Source: Cunninghamia lanceolata (taxonomy: Eukaryota > Streptophyta > Pinopsida > Cupressales > Cupressaceae). Taken from it: a stretch of 64,000 nt of DNA. This document shows, piece after piece, positions 1 to 11,537 of the stretch. The translations under genes were made by a program, and so were the position numbers. The first letter of the stretch is position 1. Each line of letters begins with the position of its first letter. The stretch spans positions 5,394,001 to 5,458,000 of the forward strand of contig BSBN01000829.1 in the NCBI GenBank assembly GCA_027924645.1, read 5' to 3'. The notes beneath the pieces are model-generated. The model was not told the DNA's origin and searched no databases. It saw only the letters and a program-made list of their open reading frames with translations.

Positions 1-480
1 ACCACAAATTATAGAGGCAAAAGTTGCTGCACAAAAATAACTATTACATTCATCATGAAAAGACACTACAAAGGCAAGAAGAAACTCTGTTGCTGCTCCA
101 ACTCTCTGATCTATAGAATGTAGAACTCTGGATGTGTCTCTGAAGAAGAACCTTTCAATGTATCCAGAACTCCTGAAATAACACTGATGGATATGTATTT
201 ATAGCCTGAATATCTCAACAAATTCCCAACAGCCTCTAAAAATCCACAACTGAATCCGCAAAATCTGGCACCAAATCCGGCATTTGAAACTAAACTATGT
301 CTTTCTGTTTTGCCCATGGCTGTATCTAGCACTAAAATGCACCTCTATGTCATAAAAGAAAACTCTCGCCGCTATTTCCTATAGCTTCACGTAGCTTGCC
401 TCATGAAAATAAAATATTGCTACTGTGTATGTCTTTAGGGTTGCCTCTCTTGTGTTTCACATGAGAAGTGAATATAATAA
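1..480. other. Spacer, no supported gene
   Basis: AT-rich sequence. A 73-codon open frame on the minus strand (111-332) has no recognisable motif and I do not support it as a gene. It could be internal sequence of the minus-strand gypsy element whose gag lies to the right, since the far end of that element is not seen in this window. Confidence 0.4.
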
Positions 481-1300
481 TTTTTCCTTATAAAGCCATA
501 GCTTTATTAGCTGGGACCCACCATTTAATATGAGAAGCTTTATAAAATAAGAAATTTTTAAAACTTACCTCTCCCGTAACATTGAAAATTAGAAACTTAT
601 ATTTAATAAGTTTTACTTATTAAAGGGAGGGCCCACCACTTTATTTCATTCATAAAAGTCTTTCTTATAAAACCTGTATCATTTGTATTTAATGAAATAA
701 AATGAAACTTTTAGTTCCTCTCCTGCATGCGGGCTGCACCACGTGGTGGCTTCCGCTTCATTTTAACTTGATTTATATTGCTCTCGGGTGCCTCCACGTG
801 TTGGCTTCCGCAGCTCCTTCAGTTGCTATGAAAAATAAAGTGGCTCATTTCATATTTGAGGCTTTCACATTCCCGTGACTTTATTCTATGAGGGACCCAC
901 ATCTTATATTATTTATTGAAACTTTAGCATCTCCCATGATTTTAATAAAATAAAATGAAGGCTTGTATCTCCTGTGCGCGGGCTGCTCCACGTGGTGGCT
1001 TCCGCTGCTCCTAGTTATTTTCTCATTGTCACAGACACTTACATTTGGCAGCCTCCACATAACCTTTCTTTTCTTAGAATGTAGGAAACTTTAAAAGGGC
1101 CCACCATTTTATTTTAATAAGAAAAGAAACTCTCCTTATAAAAATCCCGTAACATTGATGCATTTAATTAAATGAGATAAAGCATTGTTTCTTATGTGCA
1201 CAGATTCCACCACGTGTCTCCTTCCGCTTCAATTTTGATTTCCTCTCTAACACTCTCGGGTGTCTCCATGTGGTGCATTCCGCTTGATTATGAGTTTCTT
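480..1300. repeat. Tandem repeat array with G-box cores, period about 220-250 bp
   Basis: An 18-bp core close to CCACGTGGTGGCTTCCGC occurs at 739-756, 794-811, 988-1005, 1210-1226 and 1266-1283. Copies at 739 and 988 follow a GCGGGCTGC block; copies at 794 and 1266 follow CTCTCGGGTG. A second motif, GGG(A/C)CCCACCAT followed by an AT-rich stretch and CTCCCGTAACATTG, recurs near 510, 625, 890 and 1095. The alternation points to diverged tandem duplication of a unit of roughly 235 bp. Three of the cores contain the palindrome CACGTG, the plant G-box bound by bZIP and bHLH factors. Arrays like this are common inside plant LTRs; LTR identity is inference. Confidence 0.6.
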
Positions 1301-2342
1301 CAATTTTTACTCTGCATCATTTTAACTTGGAAGGCTCTATACCATTTTTATTTTATTTCTGAATCTCCCACAGCTACCACTTGTCGGACTCTGCATCTCT
1401 CTTTTGTTTCTTTTAAAAAAAAAGCTTGGGTGATGACACGTGTTTCACTCTACATTAATTTTCCTGTATCTATTATTGACGATGGCTATGGCTTTTAGTT
1501 GCTGTGTCTCTATACATTTGAAAAAGTTTGAAATGGTGTAAAATTTTGTCACCAGTTTATGGCGACTGGTTGGGAAAGTGAGCCTGCTCACTACGAACTC
1601 CAGAAACTTTGGTTTCTAGAGTGGCCTTATCCATTGGGTAAATAGAGTCACATTCTCTGAAACAGAAACATTTATAAAACTAAAGACACATTTGAATCTG
1701 AAAATGTATGAAGTTGAACTGAAACACCGCTGACCCAAAATACATCCCACCACTGAAACTGACACTGAGCACTAAAACTAACATCTGAACCACCATTCTG
1801 CTTTGCAGCTGAGAGATTATTGAAAACAAAACTAACTGAAATTGAAACTAATGCTACTGCTGTAGCTTATTTTGAACATTGAAACCACAATACTGACAAC
1901 TGAAACATACAGGAACATATCCATTCACCGGAACAGAAAAATAGCTGCCATGTCTGATTATTTTGCTACAATTTATGCACATCAAACTGAAAATGAACCA
2001 GATAAACTGTATGAAGAAATACAACAATATTTTGTACCTTTTTACTTCTCTGCACTTCGGAGAGTCTCTTTTTGCTTCAAAACACCAGTCAGGCTTATCA
2101 TCATGCTGTTTCTGTTTTAGTGGAGGGTGGGGAGGGAAAACAAAACACTGAAACTCTTTCCTCTGTTTGTAGCTGAGAGATTCTACCAACTAAACTTTAT
2201 CAATGACCTTTCTTACAGTCTCTTCCACAAATTCATAACTCAAGATGACATCAAAATGAGGTGTATAGGTAACAACACTACCCAGAATAGTCTTGAATCG
2301 GATAGGAATTTCATTATGCAAGAAAAATGACATATAGCGGGG
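1301..2342. other. Spacer with CTGAAAC-type short repeats
   Basis: No supported gene. From about 1690 to 2170 the plus strand repeats short words such as CTGAAAC, and GCAGCTGAGAGATT (about 1805) resembles GTAGCTGAGAGATT (about 2169). Short open frames here overlap in both strands and show no domain. It lies immediately downstream of the gypsy gag relic, in the element's own direction, and is probably non-coding retroelement internal sequence. Confidence 0.4.
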
Positions 2343-3956
2343 CTAAGAATATGACAAACCTATATGGGATTCTTTATGTAACTCTGCATTATTACAGCTA
2401 TCTTGTGATACCACCTTATCATGGATCTTTCCTTGTTGCGGTGGTTCTTCATCAAAAAGAAGACAGTAACCATCTTTAAGAATTGAAAACAAATCAGCTC
2501 TATCATCATCTTCTGTTTCAGAACTTTTTTCATGATCTACTTCAATAAACTCAGTGAAAATTTGCTGAATTGTAGACTCTTCTACATCAAGAAGCTGGTA
2601 TCCTTGTTTCAAAACTGAGAATAAATCTTCATCCTGCTCCAATTGTTGCTCATGTATCTCTATGCCATCCTTCTGCAGGTGTGGAACTTCATTGCAATAA
2701 TAAAGACACTCATCTGGTATAATGTCATTTGTAACCTCCTCGAAATGGAATACAAAGGTAGAATCACCATGGACCCAGTACTTTTCAGCTTCAAAACCCT
2801 TCTCAGAGTACTTTTCAGCTTCTAGAAGCCTCACCTCATAAGCATCTTCTAAATATGATTTAAGATTTGACAGTAACTCTGGATCTCCCTTTGCCACATA
2901 TGCTTGATTTCCAATATCAAAAAGACACACAAGAGCCATTTTTTTGCTTGTAATTTGATTCTTGATACTTAATTTTTCTTGAATGTCAAAATGACAGAGA
3001 ACCTGGTCAATGGCTTCTATAGGTTGATTTACATCTATGGAGGCTTGTAAAGGGTAATTTTCAAGACAATTGGGCATTCTCTGGCTATATTTGTACTGCT
3101 GTTCATAAGAATCTTGAGGTATTAAACATAGATCATCATGGTATAGGTTTGGAACTTTTAACTCATTGATCTCAGGGGAGAGGGTTTTAATTAGTTCTTT
3201 CACAACACTCATCTCCTCATGATTTGTCAAATCAGCAGGGAGGGTGGGTGGACTAAAATTTGTATGCATTTGGTTACAAGAAAGAGCATGAGACAAGCTA
3301 TTTACATGAGACATTAGCTGTTCTAAGGGCAGAGGAGGCAGTTTACCAGACAATATAAGGCTACTTTCAGCCTTAATGGCAAGATCATAGGACTGTGGCA
3401 GAGTTTCACCCCCCAAAGATTGTATTATGACAGAGATCTCAGGGTCGAAAGCCTTTAAATAATACAAGAAAGCAAAGACTAGAGGGGGCCTGATATCAAC
3501 AAACAATTTCTTCCATACCTTATCAAATCTTGAATTGAAATCATGTATGGGCTCCATTGGATGCCTCTTGATTGTGATCAGGTTCTGGGTGAGAGTGCTG
3601 ACATCTGTCCTATCCTTGAATTGATTGTAGATGAGCCCACCAAGCTAATCCCATCCAGTGATTGAACCAGGCAAACAGCTTCTATACCATTCTGTTGCTT
3701 TGCCCTTGAGGGAAGATGCAAGCAACAGGAGGGCATGATTCTCAGTTGTGACATTATGAATAGAGCATAGATTTGCAACATCTTGAATGTGATCTACAGG
3801 GCAAATAGAGCCATCTCCTAGAAAATGAGGCAGTGCCTTCCAAACTGTATCAGGAACTTGACCCTGTTACTGAACAACCAGAGGACTTGAATCCCAAGCT
3901 ACAAAAGGTAAATCCCTTTGAATATTTAGGTGCACATATATACTAGGGGCTGCCAT
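2343..3956 (-). pseudogene. Ty3/gypsy-type gag (capsid) relic
   Basis: Gag forms the virus-like particle of an LTR retrotransposon. One minus-strand frame runs from an ATG at 3956 to a stop at 2343 (538 codons), broken by TAA at 3869-3867 and TAG at 3647-3645. The part read from about 3720 to 3480 has the Retrotrans_gag pattern: L-K-G-K-A-T-E-W-Y, then GW..LGGLIYNQF, then a terminal L...K..P-hydrophobic block, IHDFNSRFDKVWKKL, DIRPP. The C-terminal ~250 residues are acidic, with a duplicated motif (DLFSVLKQGYQLL and DLFSILKDGYCLL), and no CCHC zinc knuckle was seen. No protease, reverse transcriptase or integrase follows in this window. A primer-binding site lies 270 bp upstream. Both stops could derive from CAA/CAG glutamine codons. 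Confidence 0.75.
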
Positions 3957-4228
3957 GGTCTGCAACAACAAAGATCTGAGAAAGAACCTTCAATAGAGTC
4001 ATCAGTAGAGCCACCAGATGGATGATTCATGCTCCTATGAGCAAATATTTTTGTGATTTTCCATCAGAACCACAAAATACAAGACAAAGATTCTTAGAAA
4101 ACAAAGAGCAAAGTCTTTGAAAACTGTTGATGCATAAATCTGTGGGTGTAATCCAGCAGCAACAGACCCCACACATGCTCGAACGAGTCAAGAAGAACAC
4201 ACCCCAGAGCTCCCAATACTGCAACATG
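3957..4228 (-). other. Gypsy 5' untranslated leader
   Basis: Sequence between the primer-binding site and the gag ATG, read on the minus strand. No open frame of note. Its position and size fit an LTR-retrotransposon leader. Confidence 0.5.
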
Positions 4229-4241
4229 GGCTCTGATACCA
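4229..4241 (-). promoter_or_regulatory. Primer-binding site for initiator-Met tRNA (gypsy element)
   Basis: The minus strand reads TGGTATCAGAGCC, the complement of the 3' end of plant initiator methionine tRNA and the standard minus-strand DNA primer site of plant LTR retrotransposons. It starts two bases inside the putative LTR edge at 4244 and sits 5' of the gag relic. Confidence 0.8.
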
Positions 4242-4243
4242 AG

Positions 4244-7200
4244 TGTAATGCCCCAAGCTTTCGCATAGGACATTAGCTGAACAAACATCGAATGAACATT
4301 TTTTTTGCATTTGCAAGTGCAACATTTACATGTTGCATTGCACTCACACACACAAGGTGTTGCAACATGTATAGCAACACCTAAAAAAACATCACCATTG
4401 CACAATGCAAGGTGGCACAAGCAGAAGACTTCACCCATCATGTGACAACTCGCCATGATGACCAAGAGAGAGGTGGAGCTCACTCCATGAAAAGGATTAG
4501 ATACATGTCCACGACCACACTCCCTCATGAACACATGGAGTAGGATGAGGGTGACATCCACCTCAGTCTATTCCATGATGACACAAGACATCCCAAACAC
4601 AAGGGTAACACTCACCCATGGGATAGTCCAACTAGGAGGTACGATTTTTCAACCAACTAGAATGGTCACTAGTCAAACTCATGTAAAGGCACACATCCCA
4701 ATGGAAATGAGGGAATAATCCAAGAGTGCATATCACATCATAGAAATGACACCAAAACACCTATGAGGCTAAAAATAGTAATCAATGCCAAAGATGATTC
4801 ATTTTAACCAGAAACATTAAGCTGTTGAACCAATTATGTCCACATGTCAAAAAGGACAAAAGCGATACAAAAGGCTATGCATGTTCGACACCAACATCGA
4901 CACATGCCAAAAGAAAAGAGAGGATCCTCACCACCTATGTGGGATGAATATGATCCTACACAAACAATTTCATAAACATCAAATACAACATCAAATAATT
5001 GAGTCTAAACATGCTAACATAGCTAGATTCTAACATGTAAAATCTATCAAAACATGCCAACATCCTCACAAACTGAGGCGTGGAAAAATATAAGATGATA
5101 TCCAATAATTACAATATTTGAATGGCTTCATCCTAAACATAGATGAATCATAGCCAACATCATAAATCAACTCAAAGCATTAATTGCATCATATTACAAG
5201 GGTCTCAAAAGACCTACATTACAAAGGTTACAATAAACAATAATGATAATATACAAGTGCATAAACCACCCAAAACCAACATGCTCTCCAAGGTGCAACA
5301 AGACACAAAGCACAAGGTAAACCACTTGCAAATAGATCAAGGAATCCATCCAGCACCTGAAGATCATCATGAAGGACCAATGGGGAAATGTTGCTCACCT
5401 CCCAACCATATTGCCATCATCGAGTGCAATAGATGTCTACGCAACTCTAGGAAACCCCCGAGCTATGGAGAAGGTGATCATGGCAAACCCGCTAAGAGCA
5501 TCTCACACATCCAGGGTTTACAAGCAACATATGGAATACACGCCAATCAATGCACACAACACACATGACACAACTGCCAATACAATGCATATAAACAACA
5601 CATGGTACAACTACCATCTAATTGCATTCAAGTAACATATGGCACGCTTGCCAAAACATAATAGAATGACATAACAACATTCCAGCATAAGGGAAATAGT
5701 CACACCTTCAATGCACACCAAACGAGGCATAAATCATAATACATCATAAACACATACAAGCATGAATTAGCATCGCAATGCACATACAATCACATGGTAA
5801 ACATCACACATCAAGTCAAACACTGACGGTGGAAGAAGGAAGAGAGACCTAGGTAGTTAGGACAAGGAGTGTCAAACGAGGGAAACACTCACCTCGCAGT
5901 AGAACATGAGGGCATAACCTCCTCATAGCAACTAGACACTAGACCAAAGATTGCTCTTTACACCCAAACCCAAGCAAGGCAGACACTTCACCAGCACATG
6001 CAGTTTGGTGTAGATGATCTTATTATTAAATTTTATTACCCAATGTGTTTAAATGTTATTCTTGATTAAAACTTCCATTCAATAAATTCCAATGACCTCT
6101 TTGGGCCGTGGCACATGATGGAAGTGACTCCTTTCCTACCCCTAGACCTCTTCCTATACACCCATGGCACCAATTTGACCAATTGGGCATAGCACAGATT
6201 TTGAGGTGACAAAATCACAATTTTAACAAAATCACAATTTTGACAAAAACACAACATATTCTCAAAAGATGCAAAATACCATTCTAATTGGGAGACAACT
6301 CATCCCACAAACTAAAATATCAAGGAAATGCATAGAAAATAATTTTTAGGTTTTATAAAATAGGGAAATAAGTGGCACGAATTTCAATGCACCAAAATGT
6401 CACAAAAAATAACATAGTCTCACAAGATGCAGAATTACATAATATGAAGGAGCCAACTCATCCCTCAAAGCAAATCATAATGGAAATGCATAGAATTCAA
6501 TTTTCATGTTTTCTAAAAGTGTAAAATAACCATAAGGCCCTAAAAACTCCATTGGAGCTCTCTTTGGCACCTTGACGAAAGTTTGATCAATTTTCTAACT
6601 TTTGTTTTTCAATAGCTATAGATGATTTGACAACTACCCATTATAGATAACATGCCTAACAACCAATAAATGCAATAAAAATGAGTTGGAGATTTCCACA
6701 AAAAAATTGCCAAGGTTTTGTCTGTATTTTCATGTTTCTAAAAATGAAAATACATAAAAATAAAAGCATACACAGTTGAAATAAATTTTCTAAGCTTCCT
6801 ACAACTAAACAAAGCCATCTTCAACCATTCTAGATGGTGCAGCATGAAGGAAACAAATAAAACAATTTAAATGAGAAGATTGGGGAAACTTACTTTCCAA
6901 TACAAGCAAAATCCAAGGAAAATAATGAGGTTGAATCCAATCGAAACTCCAAGCAATTCCAAGAAAAAATCCCTTCCAAGAAATTAGATAGCCATTTTTC
7001 AAGCAAGAGGGTTTCAAACAAAGGAGAGCAAATTTTGGAGAGAAAAAGAATAATGCAAAATACATGTTTTTTTCCTTTTATTCCTCCAAAGACACTATTC
7101 CTTTTGTGATAATAAAATAATCCTTTAAGTGATTTAATAAATCAAATCAAAATTATAGAATTTGAACATTAAACTATTTAATTCAACAATTGAATAATTG

Positions 7201-7984
7201 AATGTCTCTTTAGCAAATCAAATATGCATATAAAATAACACATTAATAATTCCATTTCACTAAAAACGTCTAATTAATTCACTCAAAGCAACAGGGAAAT
7301 AGTTAGTCAAACAAACTCAACTATTCCAACTAGGTTATTGTCATTTAGCTCAATCTCATTCTGAAAAGTACAAACACACCATACTAGGCATTTAGTTTTC
7401 ATATTTAATGCAATTTCTACCTTTTTACGAAAAAATATCAAATTTCAGAATTAAACTGAAATCGCTCAAATTTGTTCCATAGGCATATAATGATGCAACA
7501 AACATTTTAGCTAAATCAGAAATAGCAATTTCCAAATTAAAATTATTAATTTAATCCAAAAACACGGAAAACATGTTTTTTCAAACCATTTTAAAATAAA
7601 GTGCAAAAATGCTAAGGAAACATATGTAAATGATTCCAAACACACATCACGGGTTTCTACAACACAAGGATAAGGGTGAGATGGCTTAGCATCCCATGTC
7701 AACCTTCTCCACATTTCCCACATTAGTTAACACCTGTAATTACCTGCACACTCAAGTAAACCATCAGGCATACCTGCTCCATACATAAAATAGCCGAAGC
7801 ACATCATAATACCCAACATGGCATAATATTGCATAAGCATGATAAACATGGGTCCACAATCAATTAACATCATAAAATCATATATGCGTAAATCAACTAA
7901 CACAATCATATTGATACACACTCAGAACATCATATAACACATGAATCAAAAGCACACAAGGCACACACTAGGGTGGGCATTACA
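4244..7984 (-). repeat. Putative long LTR (about 3.74 kb) of the gypsy element
   Basis: The plus strand starts TGTAATGCCC at 4244 and ends GGGCATTACA at 7984: a perfect 10-bp inverted terminal repeat with TG...CA ends, next to the primer-binding site. TGTAAYRCCCC starts are familiar for plant gypsy LTRs. The interior is strongly CA-rich on the plus strand and carries no gene I can support. The second LTR is not in the window, so direct LTR-LTR comparison is impossible. The size is at the high end for plant LTRs, and unrelated insertions inside it cannot be excluded. Confidence 0.55.
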
Positions 7985-9480
7985 TAGGACTTACACATTC
8001 AACACAAAACATTTCATTACATGGGTAGTATTAGGTAAGATACTAACAAGAAGAAATGGAAGGGTCTTGGAATTATTACATTTTATACTTTGTTGTTCCT
8101 AAGTTTCCTAAGAGTTTTCACAGTGTGTGTATGTAGTCTTATTTTATTTGGTGGTATATTGGGCATGACCATGTTTCCTCTCTCTAACTTCATATTTGGA
8201 GGTGAATGGTCATGTTCAAGGTCTAGATCCAAGAAGCCTGGAACTATCATCCCGTGATATCAAAAAATCCATATCATACTACCATGTATGGGTAGTGGAT
8301 TTGGGCCTAGAGATAAGTTTTAGAAGGCTTTGAGCTACAATATATGGGAAAGAGGTGCCGAATTCTACATTCCACTCCTTCATTTTGATAGAGGCCCTTG
8401 AAACAAATTCAATGCACTTATTTTCATTCATGTTGGGATGATAAAAGAGTAGTGTCTTCATGGCAATTGCTTTCTTTCATTTGCAAGAACAAAATAAAGT
8501 TAGGAGTTGATTCTCTTTCTAATACATACCCCTTGGTCATCAATGAGTTTGGACCTAGGTGGCACTTGTAATGGTGCTAATCACCTAACTAATTTTAGAT
8601 TGCCATAAGAATTGACAAGTGTCAATCATCTGTGAGATGAGTGTTATCACTTTTCTATAAATAGAATATGCATACATTGTACAAAGGGTTGGAAAATATT
8701 TGAAAGGTGTAATAGACTCCTCTCAATAATAAAAGACTAGCAAATTAAGTTATATTATCAATTAATTTTGTGTTAATTTTTCATGCATATATTATTTTTG
8801 AGAATTCAATGTACAAGACTTGGTTTTATTTCAACACTCAAATTGTCACCATTTGTATTTGTCGAACACTTTAGGAAACACTTGTTTCTAGTTGCACATT
8901 TACAACAACCGTTACTAGCATTGATTAGTTAATACTCAAGGGATATTCTAAATATTTTAACTATAATACATTGACATTTGACATGGGAAATGAATTAGTA
9001 AAAAGAATTTGTATAATGTCATAGCAAAGATGGCATCTAATAGTCTAAATCTTTCTTGTAATACAAGATCTAGTAAATTGGACTACTCAAACAATGTTGC
9101 ATGTCTGAACTGTTTACTATTTTCTTTCTTGATACCTAACTTTGTACATAGGAGTAGACACCAATCCATAAGTTTTCTTTAACCACACACTCTACTTTTA
9201 AAATTAAAATCACATGGAAAGTAATTTATTTTAATTATTTTTTCACATTGTGCATATTGGTACCAAAGGTTGTTATTTTTTCCATGCACATCTTTCACCT
9301 TCTACGTGTGAACCTTTGGATTTATATTTTGTAACTAAGAGATCCCCTCATTATATTGTTAATGGATAACATAGGATGGACTATTGATAGTCAAATTGGG
9401 TTTATATTTGTTAGCATTCCATGGAGCCGCTTAGGCACAGCCGCATAGGCATCTCATACGAAAGCAAAAAGAAGACATTG
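7985..9480. other. Spacer, no supported gene
   Basis: AT-rich sequence to the right of the gypsy LTR. No open frame with a domain. The only notable part is the TATA plus polyadenylation arrangement near 8656-8733, listed separately. Confidence 0.4.
8656..8733 (+). promoter_or_regulatory. TATA box followed by poly(A) signal, LTR-like
   Basis: TATAAATAG at 8656-8664 is followed 64 bp later by AATAAA at 8728-8733. A TATA box this close to a poly(A) signal is typical of the R region of plant LTRs, so this may mark an old solo LTR. Its edges are not clear and the call is inference. Confidence 0.25.
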
Positions 9481-9482
9481 TA

Positions 9483-9980
9483 GAATATCAAGTATTTTTG
9501 CAGGATATGCAAAAAAATGGATTTGTTGACAAGGCTTAAGAAACTTTCAAGCAAATGAAATTGGCAGTTGTAAATCCAACATCCTCCCTGCCTATGCCCA
9601 AATGGGAGCTCTGGAATAGGGTATGAACATCCATCAAAGCATAATGAAAGGGGGATTTTTGACAGATATTATAGTTTGAAATGCTCTTGTCAACATGTAT
9701 GGAAAATGTGGAAGTGTAGACAAGGAACTTTCGAACATATCATGACATTACAAGCTCTGCTTGTGTTCTATGTGCATGCAGCCATGCGTGTTTAGTGGAT
9801 GACCGATGCACATGCTTCAATCATATGAGTAATCCTTATTGCATTACACCTACAATTGATTAGTATGTGTGCATGGTTGACCATCTTGCCTATTTTGGCT
9901 ATCTTGAGGACACCATAAACTTTTTCATTAAGATGCTAGTGAAACCTATGGTAGTTGTGTGGATGTTACAGCATTGCTAC
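9483..9980 (+). pseudogene. Pentatricopeptide repeat (PPR) protein pseudogene fragment
   Basis: PLS-type PPR proteins bind organellar RNA, usually for editing. The plus strand keeps clear PPR wording: FAGYAK.G in the first repeat; then AQMGALE, G.NIHQSIMKGGFLTDIIV and NALVNMYGKCGSVDK (about 9595-9720); then further along FNHMSNPYCITPT, QYVCMVDHLA and FFIKMLVKP (about 9817-9950). The reading needs at least one frameshift near 9520-9580 and contains several stops (for example at LE*G and IV*NAL). No start, no transit peptide and no DYW/E domain are present, and the middle from about 9735 to 9815 is unreadable. It is a decayed fragment, either a processed copy or a truncated gene. Confidence 0.75.
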
Positions 9981-11009
9981 AAAACTATGATATAAACTAT
10001 GAAGATGTATTACACATTCCCAGCATGCATACGATATTATGTGATTATGGTTTATGTAAATCAAATGAAGGTAGGTATAGTTTATGTATCCGAATGGTGC
10101 ATGTGGGTGTTGTGGAACAGTGGAGTACCTGGAGGTTGCAATGCAGTATACTGATAACTAGTTGTTGTGGGCTCACTGTCTGTGGTGGGCTCATTGTCCG
10201 TCGTGGGCTCCAGGCAGAACACTTGATAACTGTATCAATCCGAGAGAAAATGACATTTTCACCTTTATTTTTATTTTCTTTGGTTACACCCGAAACCTAA
10301 CCGAGTGTAAACGTTCCACTCGATAAGGTTCTGCCAGGAAATGTACAACCACGTAGGTGCCACATAGGTGCAATGTGGTTTCAGGCGTAACTAAACTGGG
10401 CATAAATAAATCGTGCATAAACAATCCGCTTAGAATTATTTATTTAACTGAAAGTGTGACACACTATTGTGCTTTTACTCGTAGAAGTACTTAATTTTTA
10501 TCGATGTTGCCTCCAAACTCTTCTTTAAAACTACCACACACTACTCATCATCCTAGCAGTGCAAAATCCACTACTACAATAACGACAACCATGATGTATC
10601 ATAATGAGATTCATTTTAAGATTTATAATAAGATAAAAGACAATAAAATATTTTGTTGAAATGAGATACCTTCATGAAAAAAGTGTCTATATGGAATTTG
10701 ATCAAACATATTGCCTTTCAAATGTCCTACTCCTTTAATAAACACAACAATGACAATGTAACATAATCCATCATATTTTTATTGAAAACATTGTTACTTT
10801 AAAGAATATTACATATATATTCCCACATATTCATACCACTAACTTAATTGAATACATAACATAAATATTCTTTAATAAAAAAATAATAATTTTATATATA
10901 AAACACACAATTATAATATTTAATTTACATTACATACATTCAAATAATTAAATTTAAATATAATTTAAAATATCCCATATAATTACTCAAATTTATTATT
11001 TCATGAGTG
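9981..11009. other. Spacer, AT-rich towards the TNL 3' end
   Basis: A plus-strand open frame across 9959-10300 spans the PPR tail and a minisatellite and is not a credible gene. From about 10600 to 11000 the sequence is very AT-rich, the expected 3' flank of the minus-strand TNL gene. No defined terminator was recognised. Confidence 0.4.
10164..10217. repeat. 18-bp minisatellite, three copies
   Basis: Three consecutive 18-bp units: GTTGTGGGCTCACTGTCT, GTGGTGGGCTCATTGTCC and GTCGTGGGCTCCAGGCAG. Units 1 and 2 match at 15 of 18 positions; unit 3 diverges at its end. Confidence 0.7.
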
Positions 11010-11456
11010 TCACTTACTTTTGGCTAAATGTTGCAGTAATTCATAAAAAGCGTCCATAACTATCTTTTCGTCACCCAGGGCTGCCATTCTCATGTCTACC
11101 CCATCAACTTGTAACATTCCATTATGAAAAGAGGAGAATGTCCATAATTCGAACCGAACTTCGCTTCCCGCCGGGGAAGATTGGGTGAAAACACCTATCC
11201 ACACCCATTTTCCTTCTTTCACATTCGTACAAGAGCAGAGTCTACAATCCGTCTGCAGAGTTGGATGGGCGACATTGGTACCGCACTTTATATCATAGCA
11301 CACGATCAATGCCTCGTTGGAAGAACGCCTCTGGGAAAAGGTGTAAGTCTTGTCCTGTCCGCACGAGTCAATCAAAGTGAGACCAGGAAAGCTACAAGAC
11401 TTCACAATCGCCTCCACGCTAGGCGCTGTCCACGTTATACATTCGGATAGACATTT
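11010..11456 (-). CDS. TNL exon 5: post-LRR C-terminal domain
   Basis: 148 codons and a stop, starting KCLSECITWT after acceptor CTTGCAG. Phrases such as EAIVKSCSFPGLTLIDSC and GKWVWIGVFTQS are of the kind seen in the C-terminal post-LRR (C-JID-like) domain of TNLs, a beta-sandwich used in effector recognition. The frame is intact to the TAA-type stop at 11010. The ORF continues upstream of 11456, but that part reads as intron. Confidence 0.75.
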   Translation of the reverse strand, partial: KCLSECITWTAPSVEAIVKSCSFPGLTLIDSCGQDKTYTFSQRRSSNEALIVCYDIKCGTNVAHPTLQTDCRLCSCTNVKEGKWVWIGVFTQSSPAGSEVRFELWTFSSFHNGMLQVDGVDMRMAALGDEKIVMDAFYELLQHLAKSK

Positions 11457-11537
11457 CTGCAAGAAGTATACAATATAATCAACCAATAAACACTTGTTAC
11501 ATAATAATAAGTTCAACTATCTAAAAACTATTATTAC

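Noticed and set aside
47..332. 73-codon minus-strand frame near the window start
   Set aside because: No domain, no partner exon. It cannot be told apart from chance in retroelement-derived sequence.
4027..5635. Several overlapping open frames (155 aa minus, 141 aa plus and others) inside the putative LTR
   Set aside because: CA-rich low-complexity sequence opens frames in all phases, and no domain or start context supports a gene.
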